A stretch of 64,000 bases of DNA from an uncultured Porphyromonadaceae bacterium (GCA_947649495.1 CANSRU010000010.1:1-64000); one strand, 5' to 3'. Shown: positions 36,925 to 45,911, counted from the first letter of the stretch. Numbers and translations: made by a program. The notes: generated by a model not told the origin, from the letters alone.

Positions 36925-36962
36925 TTTGCATATCACATTTTTAATGATTACATTTGCATATC
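36925..36962 (+). promoter_or_regulatory. promoter with repeated operator-like word upstream of the XRE regulator
   Basis: TTTG (36925-36928), 20 bp, TACATTTG (36949-36956) is an exact Bacteroidetes promoter. Both elements are part of the same 10-bp direct repeat TTTGCATATC (36925-36934 and 36953-36962), 28 bp apart. The first copy also overlaps the palindrome GCAAATTTGC (36920-36929). A protein binding the repeat would cover -33 and -7, as expected for autoregulation. Confidence 0.6.
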
Positions 36963-36986
36963 GTAATTACAAAAGTGAATTTACAA

Positions 36987-37529
36987 ATGGATATCACGTC
37001 TCGGCTTAAGGAATTCATAAATATGATGGGAATACCGGTAACACAGTTCGCCGACAAGTGCAACATACCCCGCCCTACCATGTCGCAACTTCTTAATGGA
37101 CGCAACAAAAAAATATCAGATGCCGTGATAGGGAAAATCCATGCTGCATTTCCCGAGATTTCCGTGCTGTGGTTGATGTTTGGCGAGGGGGATATGCTTC
37201 ACAACGCAAATAAGCCAACCTCATCGGCTCAAAATGGCTCAATTTTCGACTTCCCAGACGAGGAAACTCCTCAGGTTGAGAGTATTGCCACAAGCATAGA
37301 CTTCGAATCCAGCTTCACTGATCAACATTCAAATAATTATTCAGCCGAAAAAGTAGAAGTTCCGGCAATAAATTCCACCCCTGTTGATATCAACACAGAA
37401 AATACAGATGATGCTGATTCTAAAACCACCATCACCTTCAATCCATTTCAGAATAAAAAAATAGTAAACATAATTGTTTACTATGACGACAACAGCTTCG
37501 AATCATTCATCCCCGGCTCCAAGAAGTAA
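36987..37529 (+). CDS. XRE-type helix-turn-helix transcriptional regulator
   Basis: The 180-residue protein has an N-terminal XRE helix-turn-helix (residues 1-65: RLKEFINMMGIPVTQFADKC, then RPTMSQLLNGRNKKISDAVI). A long acidic, Ser/Thr-rich linker follows, then a short conserved-looking C-terminal segment KKIVNIIVYYDDNSFE. The architecture is familiar from Bacteroidales regulators of unknown target. ATG at 36987 is chosen because upstream codons lie in the promoter. The repeated operator-like word upstream suggests autoregulation. Confidence 0.82.
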   Translation: MDITSRLKEFINMMGIPVTQFADKCNIPRPTMSQLLNGRNKKISDAVIGKIHAAFPEISVLWLMFGEGDMLHNANKPTSSAQNGSIFDFPDEETPQVESIATSIDFESSFTDQHSNNYSAEKVEVPAINSTPVDINTENTDDADSKTTITFNPFQNKKIVNIIVYYDDNSFESFIPGSKK

Positions 37530-37644
37530 AATATAGAACCCGGGCATTCCGCATAAGCAATATCAAGAATCAATCCAATTTGTTACTCATGGTTGTCGAG
37601 TAACAAACGAGTAACAAAAACGAGAGAAAAAGGATAAAAAAGGG

Positions 37645-38226
37645 TTATTTTAACGAACTGAAGAACTCATTACGGAGATTCACATTCCCGTCAAAAACTC
37701 CGGTTGAAGCAATGGTTACAGTTTCAGAATCCTGCTTCTGCACTCCACGCATCATCATGCACATGTGGCGTGCCGTGCACTGCACTATGACGCCCTCACA
37801 CCCCAAAGCATCCTGCAATGCCTCGCACAGTTGGGATGCAAAACGCTCCTGAACCTGAAGACGCCGGGCATACATGTCGACCATTCTGGCCAGTTTACTT
37901 ATCCCCACAATCCTATCGCCCGGAATATAGGCCACAGACACATGTCCGAAAAAAGGCAGTATATGATGCTCACAAAGCGAATAGAATTCAATATCCCTCA
38001 CCATAACCATGCTGTGGCTTTCGGCCTTGAACAAAGCGCCATGTATCACATCCTGCGCATTCTGACGGTAACCGCGTGTGGCATAATACATGGCTTTAGC
38101 CGCTCTTACCGGAGTCTTCAACAATCCTTCCCGGGAAACATCCTCACCCAACAGTTCCAATATCGCTTTATAATGCGATGCAATCTTATCAATGATTTCA
38201 GATTCGTTATCCTTTACTGAATTCAT
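37645..38226 (-). CDS. folE: GTP cyclohydrolase I
   Basis: The 193-residue enzyme converts GTP to dihydroneopterin triphosphate at the start of folate synthesis. Zinc ligands Cys85 and His88 (LCEHHILPF) and Cys156 (RHMCMMMRG) have the same 71-residue spacing as in E. coli. GISKLARMVDMYARRLQVQER is the conserved core. It lies 36 bp after the SPOR gene in a minus-strand run whose order (DUF1599, DoxX, tpiA, SPOR, folE) I recall from Bacteroides. Confidence 0.96.
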   Translation of the reverse strand: MNSVKDNESEIIDKIASHYKAILELLGEDVSREGLLKTPVRAAKAMYYATRGYRQNAQDVIHGALFKAESHSMVMVRDIEFYSLCEHHILPFFGHVSVAYIPGDRIVGISKLARMVDMYARRLQVQERFASQLCEALQDALGCEGVIVQCTARHMCMMMRGVQKQDSETVTIASTGVFDGNVNLRNEFFSSLK

Positions 38227-38262
38227 GCCTGAATAAAAAAGAGTTAGATTGACATTTTTCCT

Positions 38263-38742
38263 TTACTTCGCGCCTCTCACCTGCTCGCGCACAACGCGAA
38301 TCTCCCGATTATATGCAGGAAAAGCCCGCCGCAACTGCTCGGCCGCAGCATCGGCTTCGTCCTGAGTGGCGAAATCGCCTACACGCAGACGCCAATATGG
38401 CGAAGTGAATGTAACATAGGTGCGGAATTGTGGAAACCGTGCGGCTATACGGTGAGACTGAGAGCGGGCCTCATTTTTAGCCGTACGTGCGTTATTGTCG
38501 GAAAATACCTGCACTTTATAGACTATGGTCTGTTTCTTAGGCTTAGCCTGTGGTTTCTCATATCGGAGCAGTTCAAGGATATCCTCCGACTGGATAATAA
38601 CATGCAGACTGTCGGACACAATATGTCCCACAATATCCGGTTCGACATCATCGGGCCCGGGAGCCACAGACTGAGCATTAAGCTGACCATAGCATAGAGC
38701 CATGGCCATAATGCCGGATATTCTGAGAAAGCGTTTGGTCAT
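38263..38742 (-). CDS. exported SPOR domain protein
   Basis: The 159-residue protein has a signal peptide (cleavage near LNAQ) and a C-terminal SPOR domain (about 75-155; YKVQVFSDNNARTAKNEA and YWRLRVGDFATQDEADAA). SPOR domains bind denuded peptidoglycan glycan strands, often at the septum. Cellular role is inferred only. It lies between tpiA and folE and probably has its own promoter in the inverted repeat upstream. Confidence 0.85.
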   Translation of the reverse strand: MTKRFLRISGIMAMALCYGQLNAQSVAPGPDDVEPDIVGHIVSDSLHVIIQSEDILELLRYEKPQAKPKKQTIVYKVQVFSDNNARTAKNEARSQSHRIAARFPQFRTYVTFTSPYWRLRVGDFATQDEADAAAEQLRRAFPAYNREIRVVREQVRGAK

Positions 38743-38761
38743 AGGTCGATATATATTCGCA

Positions 38762-38821
38762 CGTATACAATTTAGGCTACAAAAATAGTAAAATATATTT
38801 TTGTAGCCTAAATTGTATACG
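38762..38821. repeat. perfect 26-bp inverted repeat carrying back-to-back promoter elements
   Basis: Arms at 38762-38787 and 38796-38821 are exact complements, separated by 8 bp. Each arm contains TATTTTTG, a consensus -7 element, oriented outward: on the minus strand it reads toward the SPOR gene (38780-38787), on the plus strand toward tpiA in antisense (38796-38803). The spot lies between the tpiA stop and the SPOR start. It could be a tpiA terminator, a symmetrical promoter/operator, or both. Confidence 0.85.
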
Positions 38822-38839
38822 ATAAAATCCCTGCGGGAA

Positions 38840-39595
38840 TCAGAATGCAGTCACTATGCCCATAAACGATTCTGCATCGAGGGAAGCGCCGCCGATAAGA
38901 CCGCCGTCGACATTGGGTTTGGCGAAGAGAGCCTTTGCATTTGAAGGCTTGCAGCTGCCACCGTAAAGAATCGATGTATTCTCAGCCACTTCATTGCCAT
39001 ACTTCCCGGCGATAACGTTGCGGATGAATGCGTGCATTTCCTCTGCCTGATCGTCGGTAGCGGTTTTGCCGGTTCCGATGGCCCATACGGGTTCGTAAGC
39101 AAGAATTAGTTTTGAGAAATCGTCGGCAGAAAGACCAAATAGGGCGTCCTCTATCTGTGTCTTCACAACATCGAGATAAGTTCCATTCTCGCGTTCCTCA
39201 AGAACCTCACCGATACAGAATATAGGAGTAAGATTATTGGCAAGTGCAAGATTAACCTTTTCCTTAAGTGTCTCGGAGGTCTCACCATAATACTGACGGC
39301 GTTCTGAGTGGCCGAGAATCACGTAATTGGCACCTGTTGATGCAACCATGGGAGCCGATACTTCGCCGGTATAGGCACCTGAAACATGGTCTGCACAGTT
39401 TTCAGCACCGAGACCGAGCTTGCTCTTATCTATAACTTCATTGATAGACGCGAGGTGAGTGAAAGGAGCGGCTATTATCACATCGCACTTTGCATCTACA
39501 CCTTTAAGGGCGTCATTCACAGCCTTGGCCAAAGCCACACCTTCAGGCAGGGTGGTATTCATCTTCCAGTTACCTGCAACAATATTCTTTCTCAT
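38840..39595 (-). CDS. tpiA: triosephosphate isomerase
   Basis: The 251-residue TIM barrel interconverts dihydroxyacetone phosphate and glyceraldehyde 3-phosphate. Active-site residues Asn9, Lys11 (GNWKMN), His96 (ILGHSERR) and Glu168 ([11 protein letters not shown]) are all present. The flexible loop 6 (WAIGTGKTA) is normal. A consensus -7 element overlaps the end of the upstream DoxX gene, so it can be transcribed separately. Confidence 0.97.
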   Translation of the reverse strand: MRKNIVAGNWKMNTTLPEGVALAKAVNDALKGVDAKCDVIIAAPFTHLASINEVIDKSKLGLGAENCADHVSGAYTGEVSAPMVASTGANYVILGHSERRQYYGETSETLKEKVNLALANNLTPIFCIGEVLEERENGTYLDVVKTQIEDALFGLSADDFSKLILAYEPVWAIGTGKTATDDQAEEMHAFIRNVIAGKYGNEVAENTSILYGGSCKPSNAKALFAKPNVDGGLIGGASLDAESFMGIVTAF

Positions 39596-39672
39596 TTTGT
39601 AATTTGAAATATAGTAGTTATTGAATATATTTAATCGTCAGACCCAATGGCTACAAGCCAATTTATCTTGCA

Positions 39673-39680
39673 CAAAGTTA
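39673..39680 (-). promoter_or_regulatory. -7 element of tpiA
   Basis: TAACTTTG on the minus strand, overlapping the last codon and stop of the DoxX gene; about 78 bp before the tpiA ATG. Confidence 0.5.
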
Positions 39681-40958
39681 CTCATTTTTTCGGGATTTGA
39701 CATCGGGTGACTGTCTTTTTAAATATCTGGCTCCCCTATCGGCCGCATATAGCAGGAACAATGCCGCAAGCAGCCCGCATGTCAACCACAACATCAGCAT
39801 CGGGCCATCATAATCCAGTTGCTGCATGGCATCCGTTTTTCCATCAAGATTCAAAGAATCGACATCAACAGACGATAACGAACGTTTCCACACAATATGT
39901 CCATCGACAAGATACACCAGCGACATAACTCCGCGCGACAGTTCTTTCAGCGTTGTCGACTCAGCCCTGTATATGGGATAATTGGCCATGGACAAATCAC
40001 GCCATTCTTCAATCCTGTCCTGAGGAATAGATGCAATTTCCACCAGCGAGCCTCCACGCATCGACATATAGCGGTCAAGTTCATTGACCGCGTATGTGAA
40101 CGAAGGGTCCACGCGGTTGTACTGAGGCAGAACCACCAGCAATTGTTCCCCTTCTGATGCAAGCACCTCGGAGGTCACATCCTCGTCGCCATCGAGAATA
40201 ACAAGTTCCGTCCGCTCGTCAGCTTGCGTTCCGGAAACAATACGCCGCTCGACGAATGACCATGTGGCGTCAGGAACACTATCGGCGCTGCAAACCAACT
40301 GCTCACCATCGCGCTCGTAAATGAACTCGAAATCCACATCGTCTGCCTCATCTATGTCAGCCGACGCCAAATCCCGTCCTACCGGGAAAGAGCGGAAATC
40401 AACCAACGGCTGTATGTTGAACCCAAACAACCCTACAGCCACTATGTATAGTGCACACAAGGCGGCTGAAATCCATTGCAGATATGGGTGGTAAAGCCCC
40501 GGCACCCGGGTGTTACCGATAAAGAGACAGGCCAGGGCCGCGGTTATGCCCAGATTCTTGTAAAATGTAGCTGCATTGGACAACTTCACAAAGTCGCCGA
40601 AGCATCCGCAATCCGGCACAGGCGAAGCTATGTAGACATACAGTGTGAGCGGAAGCATGAAAGCCATCATAGCCATCAATCCCCAAAGAGCAGTGCGACG
40701 GTAAGCCCCGACAGCGAGCATGCATCCAAGCAGAAATTCACCGCCCGACAAAGCAATGGAAAGCATGACTACGAGCGATCGCGGTTGTTCCATGTTCCAT
40801 GCCGTAAGATACTCTTCAATTTTGAACACGAAGCCCCATATATCAATAGACTTCGCCACCCCTGACACAATGAACACACAGCCTACGACAATACGCAGCG
40901 ACCATACCGTGAGCGGACTGCGGCACACCGATATAAGCCGTGACACAATATTGTTCAT
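39678..40958 (-). CDS. DoxX/MauE-type membrane protein (BT_3928 family)
   Basis: This 426-residue protein has an N-terminal membrane domain of five or so helices (to about 190) of DoxX/MauE type. A CxC pair is present (Cys117 and Cys119 in PDCGCFGDF). A soluble region of about 200 residues follows, then one C-terminal hydrophobic helix (LMLWLTCGLLAALFLL). I recall this as the BT_3928 family of Bacteroidales. The CxC and MauE similarity suggest a thiol redox role; that is inference. It overlaps the DUF1599 gene by 4 bp. Confidence 0.82.
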   Translation of the reverse strand: MNNIVSRLISVCRSPLTVWSLRIVVGCVFIVSGVAKSIDIWGFVFKIEEYLTAWNMEQPRSLVVMLSIALSGGEFLLGCMLAVGAYRRTALWGLMAMMAFMLPLTLYVYIASPVPDCGCFGDFVKLSNAATFYKNLGITAALACLFIGNTRVPGLYHPYLQWISAALCALYIVAVGLFGFNIQPLVDFRSFPVGRDLASADIDEADDVDFEFIYERDGEQLVCSADSVPDATWSFVERRIVSGTQADERTELVILDGDEDVTSEVLASEGEQLLVVLPQYNRVDPSFTYAVNELDRYMSMRGGSLVEIASIPQDRIEEWRDLSMANYPIYRAESTTLKELSRGVMSLVYLVDGHIVWKRSLSSVDVDSLNLDGKTDAMQQLDYDGPMLMLWLTCGLLAALFLLYAADRGARYLKRQSPDVKSRKNE

Positions 40959-41491
40959 TCCGTGAGCTTGATTATTCCAAACACAGCGTAGTTCATCATG
41001 TCCATATAGTTTGAACCGATTCCCTCAGAAACCTCTGTCAGCCCATCATGGTCCTCAATCTGTTTCACCCGCTGTACCTTGGTCAATATAAAGTCTGTGT
41101 AGGATTTTACACGCATAGACCGCCAGGCTTCGCCATAATCGTGGTTCTTGGCCAGGAACAGATTGCGCGTCACGGCAATATATTTATCGTAAAGTTCAAG
41201 TGCGCGGCCGGCATCCATATCCGGTTCATCTACCCAACCGAGCTCAAGCTGTATCAATCCTACGGCACCATAATTAAGAATGGCCATAAACTCTCCGAGC
41301 ACATCCTCATCAATCATAGCGTGCCCGGCCTCCTCGATGGAGCGTATGCGCTTGGCCTTAATATATATCTGGTCTGTTATGGAACACGGACGCATAATGC
41401 GCCATGAAGCGCCGTAGTCGGAAAGCTTATGTGCGAACACATCACGGCAACGCGCGAGAGCCGCATCAAATTGTTGTAGAGTATCAGCCAT
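40955..41491 (-). CDS. DUF1599 protein (nucleotide-modification-associated domain) with internal duplication
   Basis: This 178-residue cytoplasmic protein is built of two similar halves. KLSDYGASWRIMRP...ILNYGAVGLIQLE in the first matches KNHDYGEAWRSMRV...MMNYAVFGIIKL in the second. DUF1599 is seen in nucleotide-metabolism or modification contexts; the reaction is unknown. It heads the DoxX-tpiA-SPOR-folE run. Confidence 0.85.
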   Translation of the reverse strand: MADTLQQFDAALARCRDVFAHKLSDYGASWRIMRPCSITDQIYIKAKRIRSIEEAGHAMIDEDVLGEFMAILNYGAVGLIQLELGWVDEPDMDAGRALELYDKYIAVTRNLFLAKNHDYGEAWRSMRVKSYTDFILTKVQRVKQIEDHDGLTEVSEGIGSNYMDMMNYAVFGIIKLTE

Positions 41492-41511
41492 TTCTTAAGA
41501 ATATGTTCACA

Positions 41512-41519
41512 CAAAGTTA
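41512..41519 (-). promoter_or_regulatory. -7 element of the DUF1599 gene
   Basis: TAACTTTG on the minus strand, 20 bp before the ATG at 41491. The -33 element is weak. Confidence 0.5.
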
Positions 41520-41543
41520 GCAATTATTTCCAACACGTAAAAA

Positions 41544-41571
41544 ATGCCATAACTTTTTAAAGCCATGGCAT
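41544..41571 (-). terminator. terminator of the small membrane protein gene
   Basis: A 7-bp stem (ATGCCAT 41544-41550, ATGGCAT 41565-41571) is followed on the minus strand by six T residues. Confidence 0.75.
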
Positions 41572-41597
41572 AATAGAGAATCTCTTACAGTATCTTT

Positions 41598-41771
41598 TCA
41601 TTTGGGCGTGCGGGTGACATATCCCACCAATACAAGGATAAATGCCACCAACGACAATCCGGCACCGATAGATGGGTAGATCACATTGTTTCCACCTACA
41701 AACATTGTCGCAACAAGGAATCCGATTGCAGCTATTGCAAAAATAACAGCTAAAACGACTAAGAATTTCAT
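41598..41771 (-). CDS. small two-helix membrane protein
   Basis: ATG at 41771 and TGA at 41598-41600 define 57 residues, too short for many gene callers. The protein starts MKFLVVLAVIFAIAAIGFLV and has a second hydrophobic stretch (GAGLSLVAFILVLVGYV) after a short Gly/Asn turn, ending TRTPK. Terminators on both sides (41544-41571 and 41867-41898) make it a separate unit. Function unknown. Confidence 0.65.
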   Translation of the reverse strand: MKFLVVLAVIFAIAAIGFLVATMFVGGNNVIYPSIGAGLSLVAFILVLVGYVTRTPK

Positions 41772-41866
41772 AACTAAGGATATTAGAGGATTAATTTAAT
41801 ATCATAACATCCGAGTCAAGCATAGAGATGAGAGACTTCACATCATTTAACATCCTCAAAAAAACA

Positions 41867-41898
41867 GAAAGCGGAATGCCATCCCGGCAACCGCTTTC
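41867..41898 (-). terminator. terminator after the TPR gene
   Basis: Two stacked stems, GAAAGCGG/CCGCTTTC (41867-41874/41891-41898) and TGCC/GGCA inside, are followed on the minus strand by a seven-T run. Confidence 0.8.
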
Positions 41899-41956
41899 CT
41901 GAAGAAGATATTTATTAAATCGTTTTACTATTTAAAGTCTCTTTTATTATGTGGCA

Positions 41957-43183
41957 TCACATGTTTTTCCACAGTTCGGTCTTATCCTCATAGCCCGGAC
42001 CAAGACGGTAATACAGGCGGTAAAGAATACCCGGAATCTGATTCATGGAATTTTCATCAATGCTGTATGCTTTCTCAAAGAGTTCGGCAGCCTTGATAAG
42101 ATCGGGAACCACCTCTTCATTGCGGCTTCCTGTCACAGAACCCTCCTCATCAAGCTTGATGGCACGGTTGTAGATTATACGACCGAGGTCGAAGTAGGGT
42201 TTAGCAGCAGAGGGATCAATGTCTATAGCTTTCTGGAAGTTTTCAGAAGCCTTGTCCATATCTTCTTCCTGCTCATAAACATAACCGAGAGCATCGTAAA
42301 GCTGCGAACGCATCACGGCATTGGAGTCGGGAGTTGTGGTAAGAGCACGTTCAATAAGCTCACGTCCGGCTGTATAATTTTTTGTAGCAAGCTTATCGTT
42401 TATAAGCTGACCGATGAATGAGAAATCCTCGTTACCGAACTTATCGCATCCGGCCTGTGCAAATTCAAGCATGGTGATTGTATCGTTCAGTCGGCCGGCT
42501 GCATCCATACCCACTCTGTAGAGATTGACATTCTCTATCCCGAGTTCGCGGGCACGCTGCACCTTTTCGAGAGATTTAGCGTAGTCACTGACAAAGTACT
42601 TGGCCAAAGCCTGATAGAATACTATCTGACCCAACAGATCATCAGGATCGGCAGCAGGAGCATTCTTACCAAGCGCCGGATTGCCGGGGAGATTTACATA
42701 AAGTTCCCACACATCGTAAGCAGCAGGATAGTCCTGAGCGTCGTAGAGGAACACGCCGGCATTTCTGAGCTGGGCCGACGAGCCACCGAGAGTTTTAAGT
42801 ATTTCCTTTGTTTTCTTGCCTACAGGCTTACCTTTTTCGTTTAGCTTCTGGCCATTTTCGAGAGCTTTCATGTAAGCATGGTATCCTTCGAGAGTAGCCT
42901 TTCCTGCAGCAAGTTTCTGCTCGTTGTTGAGCGGAGTGCCGAGGCTTTCCTGAATATAGGCATTATCATATATGCCATAGTTGGCTTTACCGGAAAGATA
43001 CCACGGCATTTCAAGACCTTCAGTTTCAGGATTGGTCAATGCCGGCTGCAAAACTTTAAGCGCCTCCTCATAGTTGGGCGACGAGGCTTTGATCATGTGC
43101 TCAGCCTCTTTCACAACATTGGCCTGTGCCGAAGCAACCAATCCGGCAAACATGCACATGGCAAACATGCTGATCTTTTTCAT
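41957..43183 (-). CDS. exported tetratricopeptide-repeat protein
   Basis: The 408-residue protein has a signal peptide (cleavage near ASAQA) and TPR-like helical repeats. The clearest is YDALGYVYEQEEDMDKASENFQKAIDIDPSAAKPYFDLG; the first part of the protein is more divergent. TPRs mediate protein contacts; no enzyme domain is seen. It follows gyrA after 32 bp, an arrangement I recall from Bacteroides genomes. Confidence 0.85.
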   Translation of the reverse strand: MKKISMFAMCMFAGLVASAQANVVKEAEHMIKASSPNYEEALKVLQPALTNPETEGLEMPWYLSGKANYGIYDNAYIQESLGTPLNNEQKLAAGKATLEGYHAYMKALENGQKLNEKGKPVGKKTKEILKTLGGSSAQLRNAGVFLYDAQDYPAAYDVWELYVNLPGNPALGKNAPAADPDDLLGQIVFYQALAKYFVSDYAKSLEKVQRARELGIENVNLYRVGMDAAGRLNDTITMLEFAQAGCDKFGNEDFSFIGQLINDKLATKNYTAGRELIERALTTTPDSNAVMRSQLYDALGYVYEQEEDMDKASENFQKAIDIDPSAAKPYFDLGRIIYNRAIKLDEEGSVTGSRNEEVVPDLIKAAELFEKAYSIDENSMNQIPGILYRLYYRLGPGYEDKTELWKNM

Positions 43184-43215
43184 AATTCTTGGTGTTATTG
43201 AGTTATTAAGGTAAT

Positions 43216-45774
43216 TTATTCTTCATTATTGTCCGATTCAGCGCCTTCGTTCTCCACAGCATCGCTGTCGGATGTCGTTTGCACTTCGCCTGACATAGTA
43301 TTATCCATTTCTTCATCGTCCATATCCTCATTGTCGGAATCGACACAGCATACGGATGCTATTGTATCGGCACGTTTCTCAAGGTTGATAACGCGCACGC
43401 CTTGTGTCGCACGACCCTGGACACGCAAATCGGCCACCTTAAGTCGCAATGTGATACCGCTCTTGTTGATAATTACCAGATCGTTATCATCATTGACACT
43501 CTTTATAGCCACAAGACGTCCTGTCTTATCGGTTATAGTCATGGTCTTGACGCCCTTGCCGCCACGGTTTGTTATACGATAGTCGTCGAGCACCGACCGC
43601 TTGCCGTATCCGTTTTCCGACACTACCAACACATTATTTGTAGTATCAGCCGGCATGCATATCATACCAACAACTTCATCGTCACCGCCATCAATGGTCA
43701 TACCGCGAACACCGGTCGACATTCGGCCCATCTCTCTCACTTTGCTTTCGTGGAAACGGATGGCACGGCCATTACGGTTGGCCATTATAATCTCTGAATT
43801 TCCATCAGTGAGCTCAACGGCTATCAACTGATCGTCATCGCGTATTATAATTGCGTTCACGCCATTGGCACGCGGACGTGAATACGCTTCCAGACTTGTC
43901 TTCTTAATCACACCGTTGCGAGTACAGAACACGAGATTGTGGCTTGTAACAAACTCCTTGTCATCAAGACCTTTCACACGGATAAACGCATTTACCGCAT
44001 CGTCAGGCTCGATATTGAGCAGATTCTGTATGGCTCTGCCTTTGGAGTTCTTACCACCTTCGGGGAGCTCATATACCTTCAGCCAGTAGCAGCGGCCCTT
44101 CTTGGTGAAGAACAACATGTAGTTATGCATCGATGCGGGATAGATATACTCGATAAAATCCTCATCGCGGGTGTCGCTGCCTTTGGCGCCTACACCACCG
44201 CGGTTCTGAGTGCGGAATTCGCTTAACGGTGTACGTTTTATATATCCCATGTGCGATATGGTTATTATCATATCGTCGTCGGCATAAAAATCCTCGGCAT
44301 TGAAGTCGCCTGCTGTATAATCGATATCAGTGCGGCGTTCATCGCCATATTTTTCTCTTACCTCTATGAGTTCGTCCTTTATGAGATTCCAGCACACGGC
44401 ATCGTTATTCAGAATTTCCTCGAGACGACCTATTTCAGCCATCACCTCATTGTAATTGTCGCGCAGTTTATCCTGTTCCAGACCGGTGAGCTGTTTGAGA
44501 CGCATCTCGACAATGGCCGCGGTCTGAGCCTCTGAAAGATTGAATCGTTCGCTCAATGTGGTGCGGGCGGCTTCAGTAGAGGCCGAATTGCGAATTATGT
44601 GTATAACCTCGTCGATGTTCTGGGAAGCGATAATCAATCCCTCCAATATATGGGCACGCTCGCGGGCCTTGCGGAGTTCGAATTGAGTACGGCGTGTCAC
44701 CACATCATGGCGATGGTCAATGAATGCCTCGAGTATCTCTTTAAGGTTCAATGTTTTTGGACGACCATGCACGAGAGCCACATTGTTAACGCTGAAAGAT
44801 GCCTGCATCTGAGTCATCTTATAGAGCTTATTCAACACCACATTGGCATTGGCATCGCTTTTGAGTTTGATAACGATACGCATTCCCTTGTAATCGCTCT
44901 CATCGTTGATGTCGGCTATTCCATCGAGCTTCTTATCCTTAACCAAATCGGCTATATAGGCTATCAGCAATGCCTTGTTGACATTATAGGGAATCTCGGT
45001 CACAATGATATTATCGTGATTGGCCTCGGTTTCTATCTCGGCCTTGGCACGGATTATTATGCGTCCACGGCCGGTCTCGAAAGCATCGCGTACACCGTTA
45101 TAACCATATATTGTACCACCAGTGGGGAAATCAGGCGCCTTTATATATTGCATCAGTTCCTCTATGGTAAGGTCGCGGTTATCAATCAGCGCCACGCTGG
45201 CATTGATGGCCTCGGTAAGGTTATGCGGCGGAATATTTGTGGCCATTCCGACAGCGATACCCGAGGCGCCGTTGACCAGCAAATTGGGGATACGTGTAGG
45301 CAACACCACCGGCTCCTTGCGGGAATTATCATAGTTAGGCTGGAAGTCCACAGTCTCACACTCAATATCGCTGAGCATCTCCTCTCCGATCTTCTCAAGA
45401 CGCACCTCGGTGTAACGCATGGCGGCTGCACCGTCGCCATCGACCGAGCCGAAGTTTCCGTGACCGTCGACAAGCGTGTAGCGCAATGACCAATCCTGAG
45501 CCATTCGCACAACAGTGCCATAAATCGAGGAGTCGCCGTGGGGGTGATACTTACCCATCACTTCGCCGACACAGTTAGCCGACTTTTTGTGGGGATGATC
45601 CGAAGTATTACCCATCTCGTTCATACCGTAGAGCACACGGCGGTGCACCGGCTTCAGTCCGTCGCGGACATCCGGCAACGCACGCGACACTATAACCGAC
45701 ATCGAATAGTCGATATAGGCCGACTTCATTTCATTTTCGATATTAATCTTTAAAATGCGGTCTTCTTCCAACAT
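43216..45774 (-). CDS. gyrA: DNA gyrase subunit A
   Basis: This 852-residue type IIA topoisomerase subunit cuts and religates DNA. The catalytic tyrosine is Tyr121 (MRYTEVRL). The quinolone region reads HPHGDSSIYGTVVRMAQ, with Ser82 intact but Gly86 at the site of E. coli Asp87. The C-terminal beta-pinwheel contains the GyrA box-like segment QGRATQG. An acidic tail of ~40 residues (Asp/Glu-rich) ends the protein. It is divergent from clpC. Confidence 0.97.
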   Translation of the reverse strand: MLEEDRILKINIENEMKSAYIDYSMSVIVSRALPDVRDGLKPVHRRVLYGMNEMGNTSDHPHKKSANCVGEVMGKYHPHGDSSIYGTVVRMAQDWSLRYTLVDGHGNFGSVDGDGAAAMRYTEVRLEKIGEEMLSDIECETVDFQPNYDNSRKEPVVLPTRIPNLLVNGASGIAVGMATNIPPHNLTEAINASVALIDNRDLTIEELMQYIKAPDFPTGGTIYGYNGVRDAFETGRGRIIIRAKAEIETEANHDNIIVTEIPYNVNKALLIAYIADLVKDKKLDGIADINDESDYKGMRIVIKLKSDANANVVLNKLYKMTQMQASFSVNNVALVHGRPKTLNLKEILEAFIDHRHDVVTRRTQFELRKARERAHILEGLIIASQNIDEVIHIIRNSASTEAARTTLSERFNLSEAQTAAIVEMRLKQLTGLEQDKLRDNYNEVMAEIGRLEEILNNDAVCWNLIKDELIEVREKYGDERRTDIDYTAGDFNAEDFYADDDMIITISHMGYIKRTPLSEFRTQNRGGVGAKGSDTRDEDFIEYIYPASMHNYMLFFTKKGRCYWLKVYELPEGGKNSKGRAIQNLLNIEPDDAVNAFIRVKGLDDKEFVTSHNLVFCTRNGVIKKTSLEAYSRPRANGVNAIIIRDDDQLIAVELTDGNSEIIMANRNGRAIRFHESKVREMGRMSTGVRGMTIDGGDDEVVGMICMPADTTNNVLVVSENGYGKRSVLDDYRITNRGGKGVKTMTITDKTGRLVAIKSVNDDNDLVIINKSGITLRLKVADLRVQGRATQGVRVINLEKRADTIASVCCVDSDNEDMDDEEMDNTMSGEVQTTSDSDAVENEGAESDNNEE

Positions 45775-45880
45775 GGTTAAAAATCTATCTTTTTACTTTA
45801 TACTATTGGTTATCAATCTACGCTTCCGAACTTTCTGCAATATGGCTGTCGTAGCCGTGCAAAGTGGCCGAAAGAACAAG

Positions 45881-45911
45881 CAAAGATAACGATTTTTGCC
45901 GACAAACACAA
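45881..45911 (-). promoter_or_regulatory. promoter of gyrA
   Basis: Minus strand TATCTTTG (45881-45888) with a TTG 20 bp upstream (45909-45911). The predicted leader before the gyrA ATG is about 100 nt. Confidence 0.55.

Noticed and set aside
36600-36960. Possible replication origin (AT-rich DNA with DnaA-box-like words)
   Set aside because: Only scattered imperfect boxes, no dnaA or other origin genes nearby, and gene orientation does not switch here.
44599-45489. Long antisense ORF (296 codons) opposite gyrA
   Set aside because: It mirrors gyrA codons, has no promoter and reads as low-quality protein; gyrA is unambiguous.
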